A stretch of DNA of 64,000 bases from PFL25 sp046260155 (lineage in GTDB: Bacteria > Chloroflexota > Anaerolineae > Anaerolineales > UBA4823): assembly GCA_046260155.1 (NCBI GenBank), contig JBJYXV010000089.1:62001-126000 (forward strand). Direction: 5' to 3'. Both the position numbers and the translations under genes were made by a program. The notes under the pieces are model-generated. The model did no database searches and was not told the DNA's origin. It worked only from the letters and a program-made list of their open reading frames with translations. Positions 1 through 9,474 of this stretch are shown here, piece after piece. The stretch's first letter is position 1, and every line of letters starts with the position of its first letter.

Positions 1-682
1 GAGCAGAATGGAATACTTTTTCATTGGTATCTCACTTTAGATTCCCTTTTGTATCGGCCAAAATTGTTTGGAGAAAAAATCATTTTTCCCTTTTCGAAGG
101 AGATGCGTGCGATAAATTCCAACCTATCCAGAAAAAATAGATGCATCACCTTTTCAGGTAAACCTGCGCTGTACAATCATCTGCTCTCACTTTCCACCCG
201 GACATTGCCTTTACCAACTGATATGGATTAACCTGCCATGATCATTGGATGAATAGCGATCTTGAATATTCACCATCACGAGTTTTATCGTTAAATTTTA
301 TTGTATAGTCGTTTTAAGAATTTACAAGATCAATCGTCAAATTTATGGCAGAAGACCATCGATTGATCAATCCATTACGATGTTTTGCGAAGCAGTTGGT
401 GTTTCAACTAGAGATATTTGGCATAAAGACTTGGTTGATTATTTGAACCCCAGGCATTGTCCTTAGAATTGGAATCAATCTCTGCAAATGGGATATGACA
501 GGTAAAATGATTTACCTGCAGCGAATCGGTTCGAGAAAATGATGGCTGAAAAGTACAGTAGGATTTTCTCCTTTCTCACCCCAAATCCTTTATTCGCCGG
601 GGTGGGTGGGATTCGTACTATAATTGAAAGCGGTACACACCATGAAATGCCCTCGATCGGCCAACGATTAAGGTAGCAGCTG
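1..682. other. Left-end stretch without a recognisable gene
   Basis: No frame here gives a protein I recognise. The longest open frame on the plus strand (49-231, 60 residues) has no ribosome binding site and no family features, so I left it out. The stretch is AT-rich and holds one perfect inverted repeat (328-368). The promoter of the response regulator at 683 probably lies in the last 150 bases. Confidence 0.5.
328..368. repeat. Perfect 9-bp inverted repeat
   Basis: GATCAATCG at 328-336 is repeated as its exact reverse complement CGATTGATC at 360-368, with a 23-base spacer. No T-run follows, so it is not a standard terminator. It could be a dimeric operator or an RNA hairpin upstream of the regulator gene at 683. 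The function is unknown. Confidence 0.5.
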
Positions 683-1414
683 ATGGAAGATTTAGTTTTT
701 GGGGGTGCCTATCCAGGTGTGCAGGCCAGAGTGCTATTAATCAGCGATGACTACAGCACCGCCCGCATCTGGAGCCACATCCTCAATGAGAAGAATATCG
801 ATGCGACCTTGCTGGGCTCTCCCGAAGAGGCATTACAGGTCTGGTCTGAGACGATTCCCGACCTGATTATCATCGATGCTTATGCACGCGAGTTTGATGG
901 CATAAACCTGGTGCGGCAATTACGCGAGCAAGGCGTGGTGCCCATCATCCTGCTCACTCCGGTCAATAATGAAACTTATATCCTGGGAGCCTACCGGGCG
1001 GGTGTCGACGAGTGTGTGATCAAGCCTGTCAGCCCGGCTTTATTCCAGGTGAAAGTCAAAGCCTGGCTGCGCCGTTCCTGGTCGATGCCTGCGGAGAGCC
1101 TGGATGTGCTTAAGGCGGGAGGCTTACAGCTCGACCCGACCCGGCGCCAGGTGATCACTGATGACCAACAAACTATCAATCTGACCAACCTGGAATTTCG
1201 CCTGCTGCACCTGCTGATGTCTCATCCCGGATGGGTCATGACCACCGAGGATATTGTTTTAAAAATATGGGGATATCATGGCAATGGAGACAGCAGCCTG
1301 CTGAAGAATGTGGTCTACCGGCTGCGGCGCAAGATCGACCCGGACCAGGGCAACCCGCGCTACATCCACACCGAAGCTGGTCTGGGCTATAAGTTTCAAG
1401 ATTCCTTGAAGTAA
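683..1414 (+). CDS. OmpR/PhoB-family response regulator
   Basis: A DNA-binding response regulator of 243 residues, a normal length. The receiver domain (about 15-130) has the acidic pair SDD at 21-23, the probable phospho-acceptor Asp65 in the IIID strand, and the conserved switch Lys in VIKPVS. A winged-helix domain (about 145-240) ends with the typical RYIHTEAGLGYKF hairpin. The sequence after Asp65 (AYAREFDG) differs from the usual xMxLPxxxG, so the phosphorylation loop is atypical. No histidine kinase is adjacent, so it is an orphan here. The ATG at 683 follows a purine-rich AAGGTAG. Its targets cannot be told from the sequence; the secreted-protein genes just downstream are candidates. 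Confidence 0.88.
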   Translation: MEDLVFGGAYPGVQARVLLISDDYSTARIWSHILNEKNIDATLLGSPEEALQVWSETIPDLIIIDAYAREFDGINLVRQLREQGVVPIILLTPVNNETYILGAYRAGVDECVIKPVSPALFQVKVKAWLRRSWSMPAESLDVLKAGGLQLDPTRRQVITDDQQTINLTNLEFRLLHLLMSHPGWVMTTEDIVLKIWGYHGNGDSSLLKNVVYRLRRKIDPDQGNPRYIHTEAGLGYKFQDSLK

Positions 1415-1539
1415 TCACCAATCTAGATTCAAAAGCAATTCAAGAAGGAGTTGTTGGTAAGAGATGTGAAGAAGGTACCCGCTTTACCGAGGGAATTTTT
1501 TTCTATGCAATGTAAGATGGAGGAGCCCGTCTTTTGGTT

Positions 1540-1579
1540 GGGGTCATACTGGTTTGAAATTGCGACTGAATGTGACCCC
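1540..1579. repeat. Inverted repeat after the response regulator
   Basis: GGGGTCA at 1540-1546 pairs with TGACCCC at 1573-1579 across a 26-base spacer. It lies between the response regulator and the lamin-tail gene. A T-rich stretch follows only about 30 bases later, so it may be a weak terminator or an operator for the gene at 1667. Confidence 0.35.
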
Positions 1580-1666
1580 TTCTGAGACCGTTTTCACACC
1601 AGAATTTTTTATACTAGAATCACATGAGTGAAACTCGTGATCACTCACAATGCAAGGAGAATAGAA

Positions 1667-2245
1667 ATGAAAAAGAATCTTAAGTGGGTCCTGGTAATTT
1701 GTTTTATTCTGAGCATCGTGATCATCGCAGAAGCGGCTCAGCTGAATTCAATTTATATGCCGGTGGTGTATGTGAACGTTCCTACTGCAACGAATACGCC
1801 TACCCCAACCAGGACTCCCACCCCGACCAAAACCCCTACACCTACAAAGACACCCGCGCCGGGGTCATGTTTGTCTGGCAAAACCACGGGCGTATGTATC
1901 ACCGGCCTCGCTTATGAGGGTGGTGTGTCGAATGAATCCATCAGCATCAAGAATTTGGGCAGCTCCGCCGTGGATATGCAAAATTGGCGTGTCGTCAATG
2001 ATAGTTCCGATAAATTTATTATTCCAAAATTCTCTTTGAGCAGCAGCAGTACGGTAAAAATCTGGACCAAATCCGGGACGAACGACAGCAGCAACCTCTA
2101 CATGGATTGGCCGGAACAATTCTGGCTTGATAACTCGGATTGTGCCTGGTTGAAAGACGACAGCCGGCCCAGAAAAACAATTGACGCAATCTGCTACGGG
2201 ATCTCTGGCCTGCTCTATGTACCGAATTTGGACGATATTCCATAA
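1667..2245 (+). CDS. Secreted lamin-tail-like domain protein with Thr/Pro linker
   Basis: A 192-residue exported protein. I chose the ATG at 1667 (MKKNLKW) because AAGGAG lies just upstream and the residues that follow form a signal peptide; an in-frame start at 1628 would put 13 extra residues before it. After the hydrophobic segment comes a linker of repeated TPT/PTP units (about residues 43-62), common in surface proteins of Chloroflexota. The rest resembles a lamin-tail (LTD) beta-sandwich: an ESISIKNLG strand, the DMQNWRV turn, and a late DNSDCAWL segment. Cysteines suggest a disulfide. Such domains are usually non-catalytic surface modules. The LTD call rests on pattern, not on a search. 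Confidence 0.7.
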   Translation: MKKNLKWVLVICFILSIVIIAEAAQLNSIYMPVVYVNVPTATNTPTPTRTPTPTKTPTPTKTPAPGSCLSGKTTGVCITGLAYEGGVSNESISIKNLGSSAVDMQNWRVVNDSSDKFIIPKFSLSSSSTVKIWTKSGTNDSSNLYMDWPEQFWLDNSDCAWLKDDSRPRKTIDAICYGISGLLYVPNLDDIP

Positions 2246-2324
2246 TCCAAACCAGTTAAGGTACCGAATCTAGCTTAATGAAAGGAGTTCTGCTGGGTGC
2301 TTACACCCACCAGATAAAATATCT

Positions 2325-3041
2325 ATGAAAATCAAATACCTGATAGTCGGGCTGGTCGCTGCCATTCTGCTGACCAGCTGCAGTCCTGATGGAGAATTGG
2401 CAACCCCTACAACGCTGAGTGCCAGTGGCACTGGCTCTGCCAGCATGGACCCGGATGTGGTGGATATCCAGCTGGGGGTCGATACGGTTGATTCAGATAT
2501 GGCAGTGGCGATCGATCAAAACACGATCAAAATGAATGAAATCATGGCCGTATTCGCAAATATGGATATCGCTGAAAAGGATATCCAGACCACGAACTAC
2601 AATATATGGGTTGAAGATGTCTACGATCAGACTGGCCAAGCCACGGGTGAAAAACGCTACCATGTTTCCAACACGGTGAGTGTGCGGCTGCGAGACCTGA
2701 CCGAGGTCGGCAAACTGATTGAGGAAGCCACCGGTGCAGGTGTGAACAACATCTTCGGGATCAACTTCAGCGTGGCGGATACCACTGAATTGGAGCAGGC
2801 TGCGCTGGACAATGCTCTTGAGAATGCACAGGCAAAAGCCGAATCGATGGCCAGCAAATTAGGTTCCAGCCTTGGGCCGATTGTAAATGTGATCGAAGGT
2901 GGATATTCTTATGCCCCCCTACCGGTTGCTGCGGAAGGTATTGGCATGGGTGGTGCGGGCGAGGTGCCGATCTCGCAAGGACAGTACAGCATGACGGCCC
3001 AGGTGCAGGTGGCTTACGAGCTGCTGCCTGGATCCGATTGA
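2325..3041 (+). CDS. SIMPL (DUF541) domain lipoprotein
   Basis: A 238-residue lipoprotein. The signal peptide ends in a lipobox (LLTSC, Cys19), so the mature protein should be anchored to the membrane. The rest is a SIMPL/DUF541 domain: the early SASMDPDVVDIQLGV strand, the central TTNYNIWV segment and an A-rich helix before SKLGSSLG are typical. Family members (BP26, YggE) form ring-like oligomers in the envelope, with roles in oxidative-stress resistance that are not well defined. Two Met- and Gly-rich turns near the C-terminus are usual. It stands alone on the plus strand between two other secreted-protein genes. Confidence 0.85.
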   Translation: MKIKYLIVGLVAAILLTSCSPDGELATPTTLSASGTGSASMDPDVVDIQLGVDTVDSDMAVAIDQNTIKMNEIMAVFANMDIAEKDIQTTNYNIWVEDVYDQTGQATGEKRYHVSNTVSVRLRDLTEVGKLIEEATGAGVNNIFGINFSVADTTELEQAALDNALENAQAKAESMASKLGSSLGPIVNVIEGGYSYAPLPVAAEGIGMGGAGEVPISQGQYSMTAQVQVAYELLPGSD

Positions 3042-3113
3042 TCCAAAACGGATAGTAAGAGCAGTTTATAAGCAATTAATTACCTGCTGAAGTCCATGCT
3101 GGTTTAGTTTTGT

Positions 3114-3440
3114 ATGATGACTGGTAGGAATCCAAAGATGGATTCAATCAAGCCGTCATATAGCATGGTTGGCTCGCGTCAGTGGAGAAGCTTACTGCTT
3201 TACTTGATCGCGGTTATCCTGGTCTTTATCGTTGCAGGCTGTGGAGAGGCACCAACAGGTTCTTCCACCCAAACCACCGGTCAATTTTCTGCAACCTCGA
3301 CCACGGGGAGTAAGCCTGAACCTAGCGCTTCTACTAACCTGATCCCCTCGCCATCTCAGCCACCGGTCACCTCCCCGGAAACAGCAGCCAGCCCCCAGCT
3401 GATCGAACCAAGAAATGCCATCCGGCGAGCTGAGCGGTGA
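3114..3440 (+). pseudogene. N-terminal part of a frameshifted WD40 lipoprotein
   Basis: This 108-residue frame encodes a membrane anchor and lipobox (VAGC near residue 43) followed by a Ser/Thr/Pro-rich linker and the start of a repeat domain (LIEPRNAIRRAER). It stops at 3438-3440. The protein resumes in another frame from about 3430, where the sequence turns into WD40-like repeats. I read both parts as one gene split by a single indel near 3430-3440, real or a sequencing error. The linker is typical of lipoproteins in this organism. Confidence 0.6.
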
Positions 3441-4568
3441 AGAAGTCAACGAATGGGACTTCTGGCAGGCGAGCTTCACTCCGGGTGGTTTGCTGTGGCT
3501 CTCCGACCAGGCCTCGGTGCAGCTGGCTGACCTCGAGCGCGACCTGATGAGCGCTCCTTATCAGGGGGTCGAGCCAGCATTTTCGGCAGACGGCGCGCTC
3601 ATGGCCCTGTACGACCAGAACAGGGTATCCGTATACGATCACCAGGCAGGCCGGCGAACGCTGCTCCTGGATGGCAGTTATGCACAGCTGGCGAAGATCT
3701 TGTTTTCACCGGATGGCAGTACCCTGGCAGGGGACGTTTACACCCTGCACTGCGCAACCTGTTCGGAGGTCGATGGGCTGGATCACTACCTGGTGGTCTG
3801 GTCAGCACAGGATGGCAGCATCCTGGTACAGCTGCCACAGCCCGATTACCTTGGCATGCTGTCCTACTCTGCAGATGGCAGGAATCTGATCCTGGCGGAA
3901 TTAGAATCTTTCCAGGTCCTGGAGGCAGCAGACGGATCACCTGTCGCCTTCGTGGAGGGATTTACCGGCCCGATCGGCGTCATAGCACTATCCCCGGACG
4001 GGCAGACGCTGGCTGTGGCTTACAACCGGGAACCCTATGCCCCGCGCTTCTGGAACCTGGGAGATGGTGTGGTAGAGTGTGAGTGGTTTGGCCAGCCCGG
4101 GGGAGTGATGATCGATGATATCGCTGTTGCCTACAGCCCGGATGAAAAATACCTGGCAGTAGGAAACGACCTCTGGGTCCTGGGACCAGGTCTTGGCAAT
4201 GAGACCAAGATCAGCTTAGATACTACCTGCTGGACGTACCACGTGGCTTTTTCTCCCCGAGATAACACCCTGGCAACCGGTTNNNNNNNNNNNNNNNNNN
4301 NNNNNNNNNNNNNNNNNNNNNNNNNNNNNNNNNNNNNNNNNNNNNNNNNNNNNNNNNNNNNNNNNNNNNNNNNNNNNNNNNNCTGGCAACCGGTTCCCTG
4401 GATGGGACTTTACGGCTCTGGGAAGCGCCAGGTGGCAGGTTGCTGATGGAAGCCAAGGAGCATTTTGGACAGGTTCAACGCCTGGTATTTACCCCGGGAG
4501 GGACCAGCCTGGTTTCTGGTTCACAGGATGGGACGATTCTGCTCTGGGGAATCCCAAGCCATCCCTGA
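3415..4568 (+). CDS. WD40-repeat domain body, interrupted by scaffold gap
   Basis: The frame from 3415 carries several WD40-type blades, seen as SPDG turns (FSPDGSTLAG, LSPDGQTLAV, YSPDEKYLAV) and a final GTILLWG. The run of 100 N at 4283-4382 interrupts it. The last 13 bases before the gap (4270-4282) are identical to the first 13 after it (4383-4395); joining on this overlap gives an uninterrupted blade (DNTLATG-SLDGTLRLW) that continues in frame to a TGA at 4566-4568. The whole gene would therefore be a lipoprotein with a beta-propeller of about 6-7 blades, probably for protein binding on the outer face. The true start is upstream, in the entry at 3114. Confidence 0.7.
4283..4382. other. 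Scaffold gap (100 N), probably no missing bases
   Basis: A run of exactly 100 N, the default filler for a gap of unknown size. The flanks share a 13-base overlap (CTGGCAACCGGTT) in the same reading frame, so the two contig ends probably overlap. Loss of a whole repeat unit between two similar WD40 blades is the alternative. Confidence 0.9.
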
Positions 4569-4643
4569 ATCTGAATGCAAATTGGGTGGGACCTGGTTTC
4601 TTGAAATCAAATATGAACGATACAGGCAGCGGGGAAAAACAGA

Positions 4644-5075
4644 TTACTGCCTGAAAGTTGCCTGAAAACCGTCGATAAGGCTTTGTTTTTCGGTCTGGGT
4701 GAGCCTGGCATAAGGGTGCATCGCAGTATATTTTGATGGTGGCATCTGGCCCCTCGATATCGCCTCGCCGATCTCCCAGGGTTCATCGAAACGACCGGTT
4801 CCCCATTCTGAGAAATTCAACCTGCTGCGCCCCTCGTCGACATCATGCTGGACCAACCAGGACACAGGTGCGATGTTGCTGTACCACGGCCAAACTGTCT
4901 CATTGCTGTGACAATCAAAACAGGCGCGCGATGCCAGCTCGCGAGTTTGCGGGCTATCCCAATTTGGTTCTGCAACAACCGCCGGGTCCGCATGGTTTCG
5001 ACCATAAGGTACCAGCTGCAGAATAATAAACCCGGCTACCAGGAGGATGATAATACCCAAAATGATTTTCTTCAT
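4644..5075 (-). CDS. Haem-binding domain protein, membrane-anchored
   Basis: A 143-residue protein with one N-terminal membrane segment (KKIILGIIILLVAGFIIL) and a periplasmic-side domain carrying a single c-type haem motif CFDCH near residue 53. The order of motifs (SRACFDCHSNET, YSNIAPVSW, the late GQMPPSKY with a possible Met ligand) fits the small haem-binding domain family (PF14376-like). Members are thought to be cytochrome-like electron carriers, but partners are unknown. It is convergent with the WD40 gene and isolated on the minus strand. The ATG at 5075 is the natural start because it opens the signal anchor. Confidence 0.85.
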   Translation of the reverse strand: MKKIILGIIILLVAGFIILQLVPYGRNHADPAVVAEPNWDSPQTRELASRACFDCHSNETVWPWYSNIAPVSWLVQHDVDEGRSRLNFSEWGTGRFDEPWEIGEAISRGQMPPSKYTAMHPYARLTQTEKQSLIDGFQATFRQ

Positions 5076-5854
5076 TGAAATGCCTCTCGTAATGCCCCTC
5101 AGGGAGATGAAATCTAGTTGTTTTTCAATAGGGGATTATAGTCCTGTAAAGTTAAAATCAGATATGAATTTTATTGTTCCAGGAATAGGTGGATTGCAAT
5201 TAAAAGCACCCTAGCTTCCTCTTTTATTTGCGGAAATCGGGAAATAAATTACAAAATTATCTCCATGTGATGTTACGCGTCAGGAATGAAAAAATCTGCT
5301 TTTCATAAACCATTTATGCTTCCTTTCCCCACTGTTTGACCATTCATTTCAATTAGGTTTGAGGTTGTGTTTATAATTCTCCCAAAAAAGTATGCCTGTT
5401 AGGAAAGATAATATTTGCCAGTTATAAATTAGAAAGAGTCGTCATCAGTATATACTGTTCAATTCCACATATGATACGAGGAATTATACTGAAATGGGCA
5501 CATTCTAATGGGTGATCTATTTTTCTAAACCGATTCAGTGCCATTATTCTGAATCATTTCTATGAAAAAGGAATTCATGCTCCGTTCATCGATGTGTAAA
5601 CCTTACCGGTAGGGTGCAGTGATGTTTTTCATTGTGCTGCACAAATGATCAGCAGCCTGTGAATTTAGTAGTGGTTAAATCCGGGACCACTCAGCGATTT
5701 GTTTAGCTGCTAGGTTTCTTACACAGAAGAACAAGGATCGCGAGATCTGGGATGCCTACCTGCGCTATACCAATCCTCAAGCAGACCAGGTTATTGTGAG
5801 GATTCGATGGTGTTTGGTATCCTTGATAAAGCAGTATTTCCTAAGCGCTCATGT
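5076..5854. other. Long AT-rich intergenic stretch
   Basis: No intact gene is seen in this 780-base stretch. An imperfect hairpin lies around 5614-5641 (GTGCAG...CTGCAC). From about 5720 to 5810 one plus-strand frame reads like protein (DREIWDAYLRYTNPQADQ), but it has no start and no recognisable family, so it may be a gene remnant. Nothing else stands out. Confidence 0.4.
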
Positions 5855-6754
5855 TCATTCGTTAGTACCATCGAGACCACACCATTCCCAACTCATTTCC
5901 CACAAGCGCCTCGCTTTTTGCTCGTTATAGGATTCTTCGCTCGAGCATTTTTCTTTACCATCTACGATGAATTTCCCGCCAACGCCTTCGAGAGCAGGAT
6001 CGGTAGCTGCGATCATGTAAGAGGTGGAAGCCTGCTCCAGCGACCGTGCAAAAGGCATGCGAGCCAAAATTTGTGCATAAAAAAATTTTTCGATGGGTGA
6101 CTTCCTGCGAGCAGCAATCGCGGCTGGCACAAAGCCCGGGCATACAGCGTTCGAGGTAACGCCTGTGCCGGTTAACCGGCGCTGTAACTCATATGCAAAC
6201 CAAATGTTCGCCAATTTGGAGTTCCGGTAGAAAACCTGAGGGTTGTAATATTTTTCTCCTTTCAGATTTTCGTAATCGAAATCAGGTGCTGGTCCTCTTG
6301 CGTATGCGGGGTTATGTAATTCAGATGACACAGTAATCACCCGGGCTGGAGCAGATCGTTTTAAGTCATCAAGCAATAAATTCGTTAGCAAGAAGTGCCC
6401 CAGATGATTGGTGGCAAATGTCAACTCAAAGCCATCAACGGAAAAGCTGGCTTGCTTGCCAGGCACTGATCCTCCCGCGTTGTTGATCAAGAGGTGCAAC
6501 GGAACACCTTTTGTTTGAAACATGGATACGCACTGTCGCACTGAATCGAATGATGATAGATCAAGTGGGATAGACTCGACTTTGGCATTTGGGGTTACAC
6601 CATGGATCTTCGAAATTGCTAGCGTGCTGGCTTCTTGGTTGCGTGAGGCCAGAAAGACGATAAAGCCCTGTGCCGCCAATTTATTGGCAGTGGCAAATCC
6701 AATACCGCTATTTCCACCTGTGATCATGACAACACGTTGCTGGTTCAATGACAT
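5855..6754 (-). CDS. Short-chain dehydrogenase/reductase
   Basis: An NAD(P)-dependent oxidoreductase of 299 residues from the ATG at 6754, chosen because AAGGAG lies 5 bases upstream; an in-frame start at 6802 has no such site. The Rossmann motif is TGGNSGIG near the N-terminus, NNAG marks strand 4, the catalytic Ser lies in VITVSSELH and the YxxxK pair is YRNSK (usually YxxSKLAN, and SKLAN is present). The overall pattern is closest to the retinol-dehydrogenase-like branch of the SDR family; the substrate is unknown. It is the first gene of the accessory tract and has no operon partner. Confidence 0.9.
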   Translation of the reverse strand: MSLNQQRVVMITGGNSGIGFATANKLAAQGFIVFLASRNQEASTLAISKIHGVTPNAKVESIPLDLSSFDSVRQCVSMFQTKGVPLHLLINNAGGSVPGKQASFSVDGFELTFATNHLGHFLLTNLLLDDLKRSAPARVITVSSELHNPAYARGPAPDFDYENLKGEKYYNPQVFYRNSKLANIWFAYELQRRLTGTGVTSNAVCPGFVPAAIAARRKSPIEKFFYAQILARMPFARSLEQASTSYMIAATDPALEGVGGKFIVDGKEKCSSEESYNEQKARRLWEMSWEWCGLDGTNE

Positions 6755-7273
6755 GAATTCTCCTTGATACGATCGATTTTCATGGAATATTGGCAAAACC
6801 ACCCGATCCGCCGTTATTGTTTAGTAAACTATCTCCCTGCCATTGTTCTTGGAAGCTGTGCATTGCCGCGCATTGATATTAGCCTAACTGATTATTCCGT
6901 TGTGCTGTGGGGATATCTTCACGCGCCGAACCTCAAGAAACGTGTGTTTGATAAGGGAAATGGTTTTGACAAACTATTATATCCGCCTTATCAACATGGT
7001 TTTCACCGACCGGTTGGCTCGAGGTGTGATTTATGTTGGCAATCTTCTGGGATCACAGATCACTTTAGTTAAATAACCAAATTCTGCATCCCGTTACCGA
7101 AGCAACAAGCTTGATACTTTATAAGTTCACCTGCAAATAGGACAAAATGCCATGTAGCTGAGCTGAAGTTTATTATTTTTATCCACCTCCCATTTATTTT
7201 ACGTATGGGAGATTGCCGAATCAGCTTTTACCTGGGTTGAGCTGCCTGGTAAAACGATGCTGTGAAGGCAGGG
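6755..7273. other. Intergenic stretch with no convincing gene
   Basis: About 520 bases between the SDR gene and the degenerate glycosidase-like gene. A plus-strand frame (6764-7072) has no ribosome binding site and no family features. Another plus-strand frame near 6960-7070 has a protein-like tail without a start. I see no repeat or RNA here. Confidence 0.4.
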
Positions 7274-8827
7274 TTATTTGGCAGCGATCACCTCAATCTC
7301 CCTCCATGCAACCCAGGATGGGCTATTGGTGGTCGCGATACGGGGATAGCGAATTTCCTTGTGAGGTTCGGGGAATGCCAGCTATAACCATTGCTGATCT
7401 GCGATTACACCATGAAAGGTGTGCACCTTTGAAAAGGCGTCTTCAACTTCTGGACCTTGCACCAGAACTTGGTGGCTGGTCTCTCCAGTCGGGCTTTGGC
7501 TGGTTAAGAGTCTCAATCCACCAATCAAGTATATGTTCCCGAGGTCGATCCTGATCCATTGAGGTGCGAAGTCACCTGCTCCCAAATAGGTATTTGGGTC
7601 GCCATCCACGGCTCCTCCGGGCTGCGCCTGACTCGAGTGGGAAGCTGTGACTTGTTTGCCATAAGCCACGTTTGCCCCTAGCCCTTTAGTGCGGACGACA
7701 AGGCGAGCCTTGTCGTCGAAATAAGCATTGATGAACCAGGTGAATGTGTAGGGTTCAATTTCGGGTAGAGTACGGTTGGGGTGATCATGCCAGGATTGGA
7801 ATAGAACATGATCCGGCTGCCCATTGGCAACCAGCTCGTACATTTTCGCCCACTCCTCCGCAGCCGTCAACCAGGCTTCAGCGCTCGACGCATTTGGGTT
7901 TACATTGTAGATGATGCCGAAATCTATGCCGAGTTCTCGGGGGAAAGTTTCCAACTCCAATGCAGCTTGCGCCTAATCACCCCGGCCAAAGTCAACATCC
8001 AAATGGAAGAAGGCCAGGTCATAACCATTGACCCTCCGGAAAGTTGAAAGCCAGTTCTTGTAGCTTTCGACATCGATAACCCCCCAGAGCGGCTTGGTAT
8101 CGCCTATCATGAGATCAGGGAAGACAGTTCGGACACCCAGGATATAAGCATCTATCTTCTCTGCGACTCGCTCAGCTGGCCATTGAAATGCATTTGGCCC
8201 ATTGTATAGGCTGGCAAAGACGAAGGGTTCATCCAGTGCAATATAAGACAGGGTTCCGCCAGCAGCCTTGATCCGCTTGGCATCGCGGATTCCGATCCTA
8301 GCCCCGCCGCCAAAGCCTTCAATTCCCTGCCCACAGCCAGAAGTCGCCTCAAGTGGACCGGCTTCCATTGCCAGTGCAATACCTCGTTGATTCAAGTCCG
8401 AAATCACCTGGCGGAGATCTTTGTCGCTTGCATGAATGGTCCATGGATCATCTCCCACCCATTCTCCATACAACTTGAAAACCTGGATTCGATCGGCAGC
8501 TTGCGTCCACGCAGCGTCCGGTTCAAATAAGGCCATGAAGTCCTCTGCGCCTGTGAAAGGCTGCTGCTCTTACTTGGTGAGAGGTGGTAAAGGAGCAAAC
8601 CAAATGTGTGGATGATGGATGAGGATGGGCGCCGGATAAGGCGTGGGTGTGACTGTCGAAGTTGCAGCATTTGTCGGCGTACTGGTCAGCGTTGGAATGG
8701 AGGTAACAGTCAGTGTGGGTGTGATTGTCCCCGCCACCTTAGGCATGGTGGTATCCTATTCGGCTGGAGAAACACAACCCGCTAAAGACAGGGCAAGAGT
8801 TAGAATAAAAAGGATTTTCTGATTCAT
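7274..8827 (-). pseudogene. Secreted glycosidase-like protein with discoidin (CBM32-like) domain, four in-frame stops
   Basis: A single frame of 518 codons runs from an ATG at 8827 to a TAA at 7274-7276 without any frameshift, but holds four internal stops: TAG (8756-8758), TAA (8570-8572), TAG (7973-7975) and TAG (7382-7384). The parts read as a lipoprotein signal (lipobox LAGC), a Thr/Pro linker, a catalytic-barrel-like region (VFKLYGEWVGDDPW, YIALDEPFVFASLY with possible acidic residues, NGYDLAFFHLDVDF), and an F5/8 type C module (AVDGDPNTYLG, PQWIRIDLG) whose last strands (RIATTNSPSWVAWREIEV) lie beyond the fourth stop. The intact ancestor probably bound and cut a polysaccharide outside the cell. 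Now it should yield only short fragments unless the stops are read through. Confidence 0.75.
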
Positions 8828-9037
8828 TCCATGTTCCTTTGAGTATTCCTCCGATAGCCAGCCTATCCATTAATTAAACATCAAAAAATCGTAGAAACAA
8901 CCCCCTTTCCTGGATTCCAGATTTTAAAAACCGCATAAATCGGCAGGAACTTTGCCTGGTTTTATGATCAACAAACATCTCCCCACAGGTCATTTTTATT
9001 ACTATTAATTTATTATCTCTTTGGATGGTCTGATCAT

Positions 9038-9409
9038 TTAATCATTTGCCATCGAGAATTTGCGGTATGTATTTTTCCACCCTTGACCTCCGGCTCGTGG
9101 ATTGCTTTGGCTGAGAAAAATAATAGATGTGAGGGCTTCGCCGTCCTCGTGAGCTGCCTGCCCATTCTCCGTTTGCTGGATAAGAATACCCTCGTCACCT
9201 TTTAACATGGCAGCTTTGAAAAACAGAAGTGCGCAGTATCTATTAAATCCATGCATCAAAACAGTGTTTTTATTCTTGCATAAGTAACAGGGTTGACCTC
9301 ACTTCTACTCCTCGGTGAGCCCATAACCAAGGTCGATCGCCATCAATTTCTCAAATTCTTCCTGCCGCTTTGTGGCATCACGAGAAAAGCAGCCAACCCC
9401 GGGATTCAT
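9038..9409 (-). pseudogene. YdeI/DUF1801-family remnant with two in-frame stops
   Basis: The frame starts at an ATG at 9409 (MNPGVGCFSRDATKRQEEFE), as in the YdeI/DUF1801 family. It is broken by TAG at 9305-9307 and TGA at 9299-9301, exactly where family members usually read GLTEELKWG; the sequence here is GLTEE-stop-K-stop-G. It continues in the same frame through MHGFNRYCALLFFKAAML and GILIQQTENGQAA, strongly conserved family segments, then loses similarity (a likely frameshift) before the stop at 9038. The family assignment is from memory of its motifs. Intact homologues are small cytoplasmic proteins of uncertain role. Confidence 0.65.
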
Positions 9410-9474
9410 TTAATTCTGTTCCTACTATCAAAAATGGGATGAGTTTATCTCTACTTTCCATCCCGCCTTGAAGG

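Noticed and set aside
1792..1860. Short tandem DNA repeats.
   Set aside because: They encode a Thr/Pro linker of a secreted protein and vary at third positions, so they are protein-level repeats.
5720..5830. Protein-like plus-strand string DREIWDAYLRYTNPQADQ.
   Set aside because: It has no start codon and no recognisable family; kept only as a note in the intergenic entry.
6764..7072. A 102-residue plus-strand open frame.
   Set aside because: It has no ribosome site, no domain signature and an unusual composition, and lies in a region of decay.
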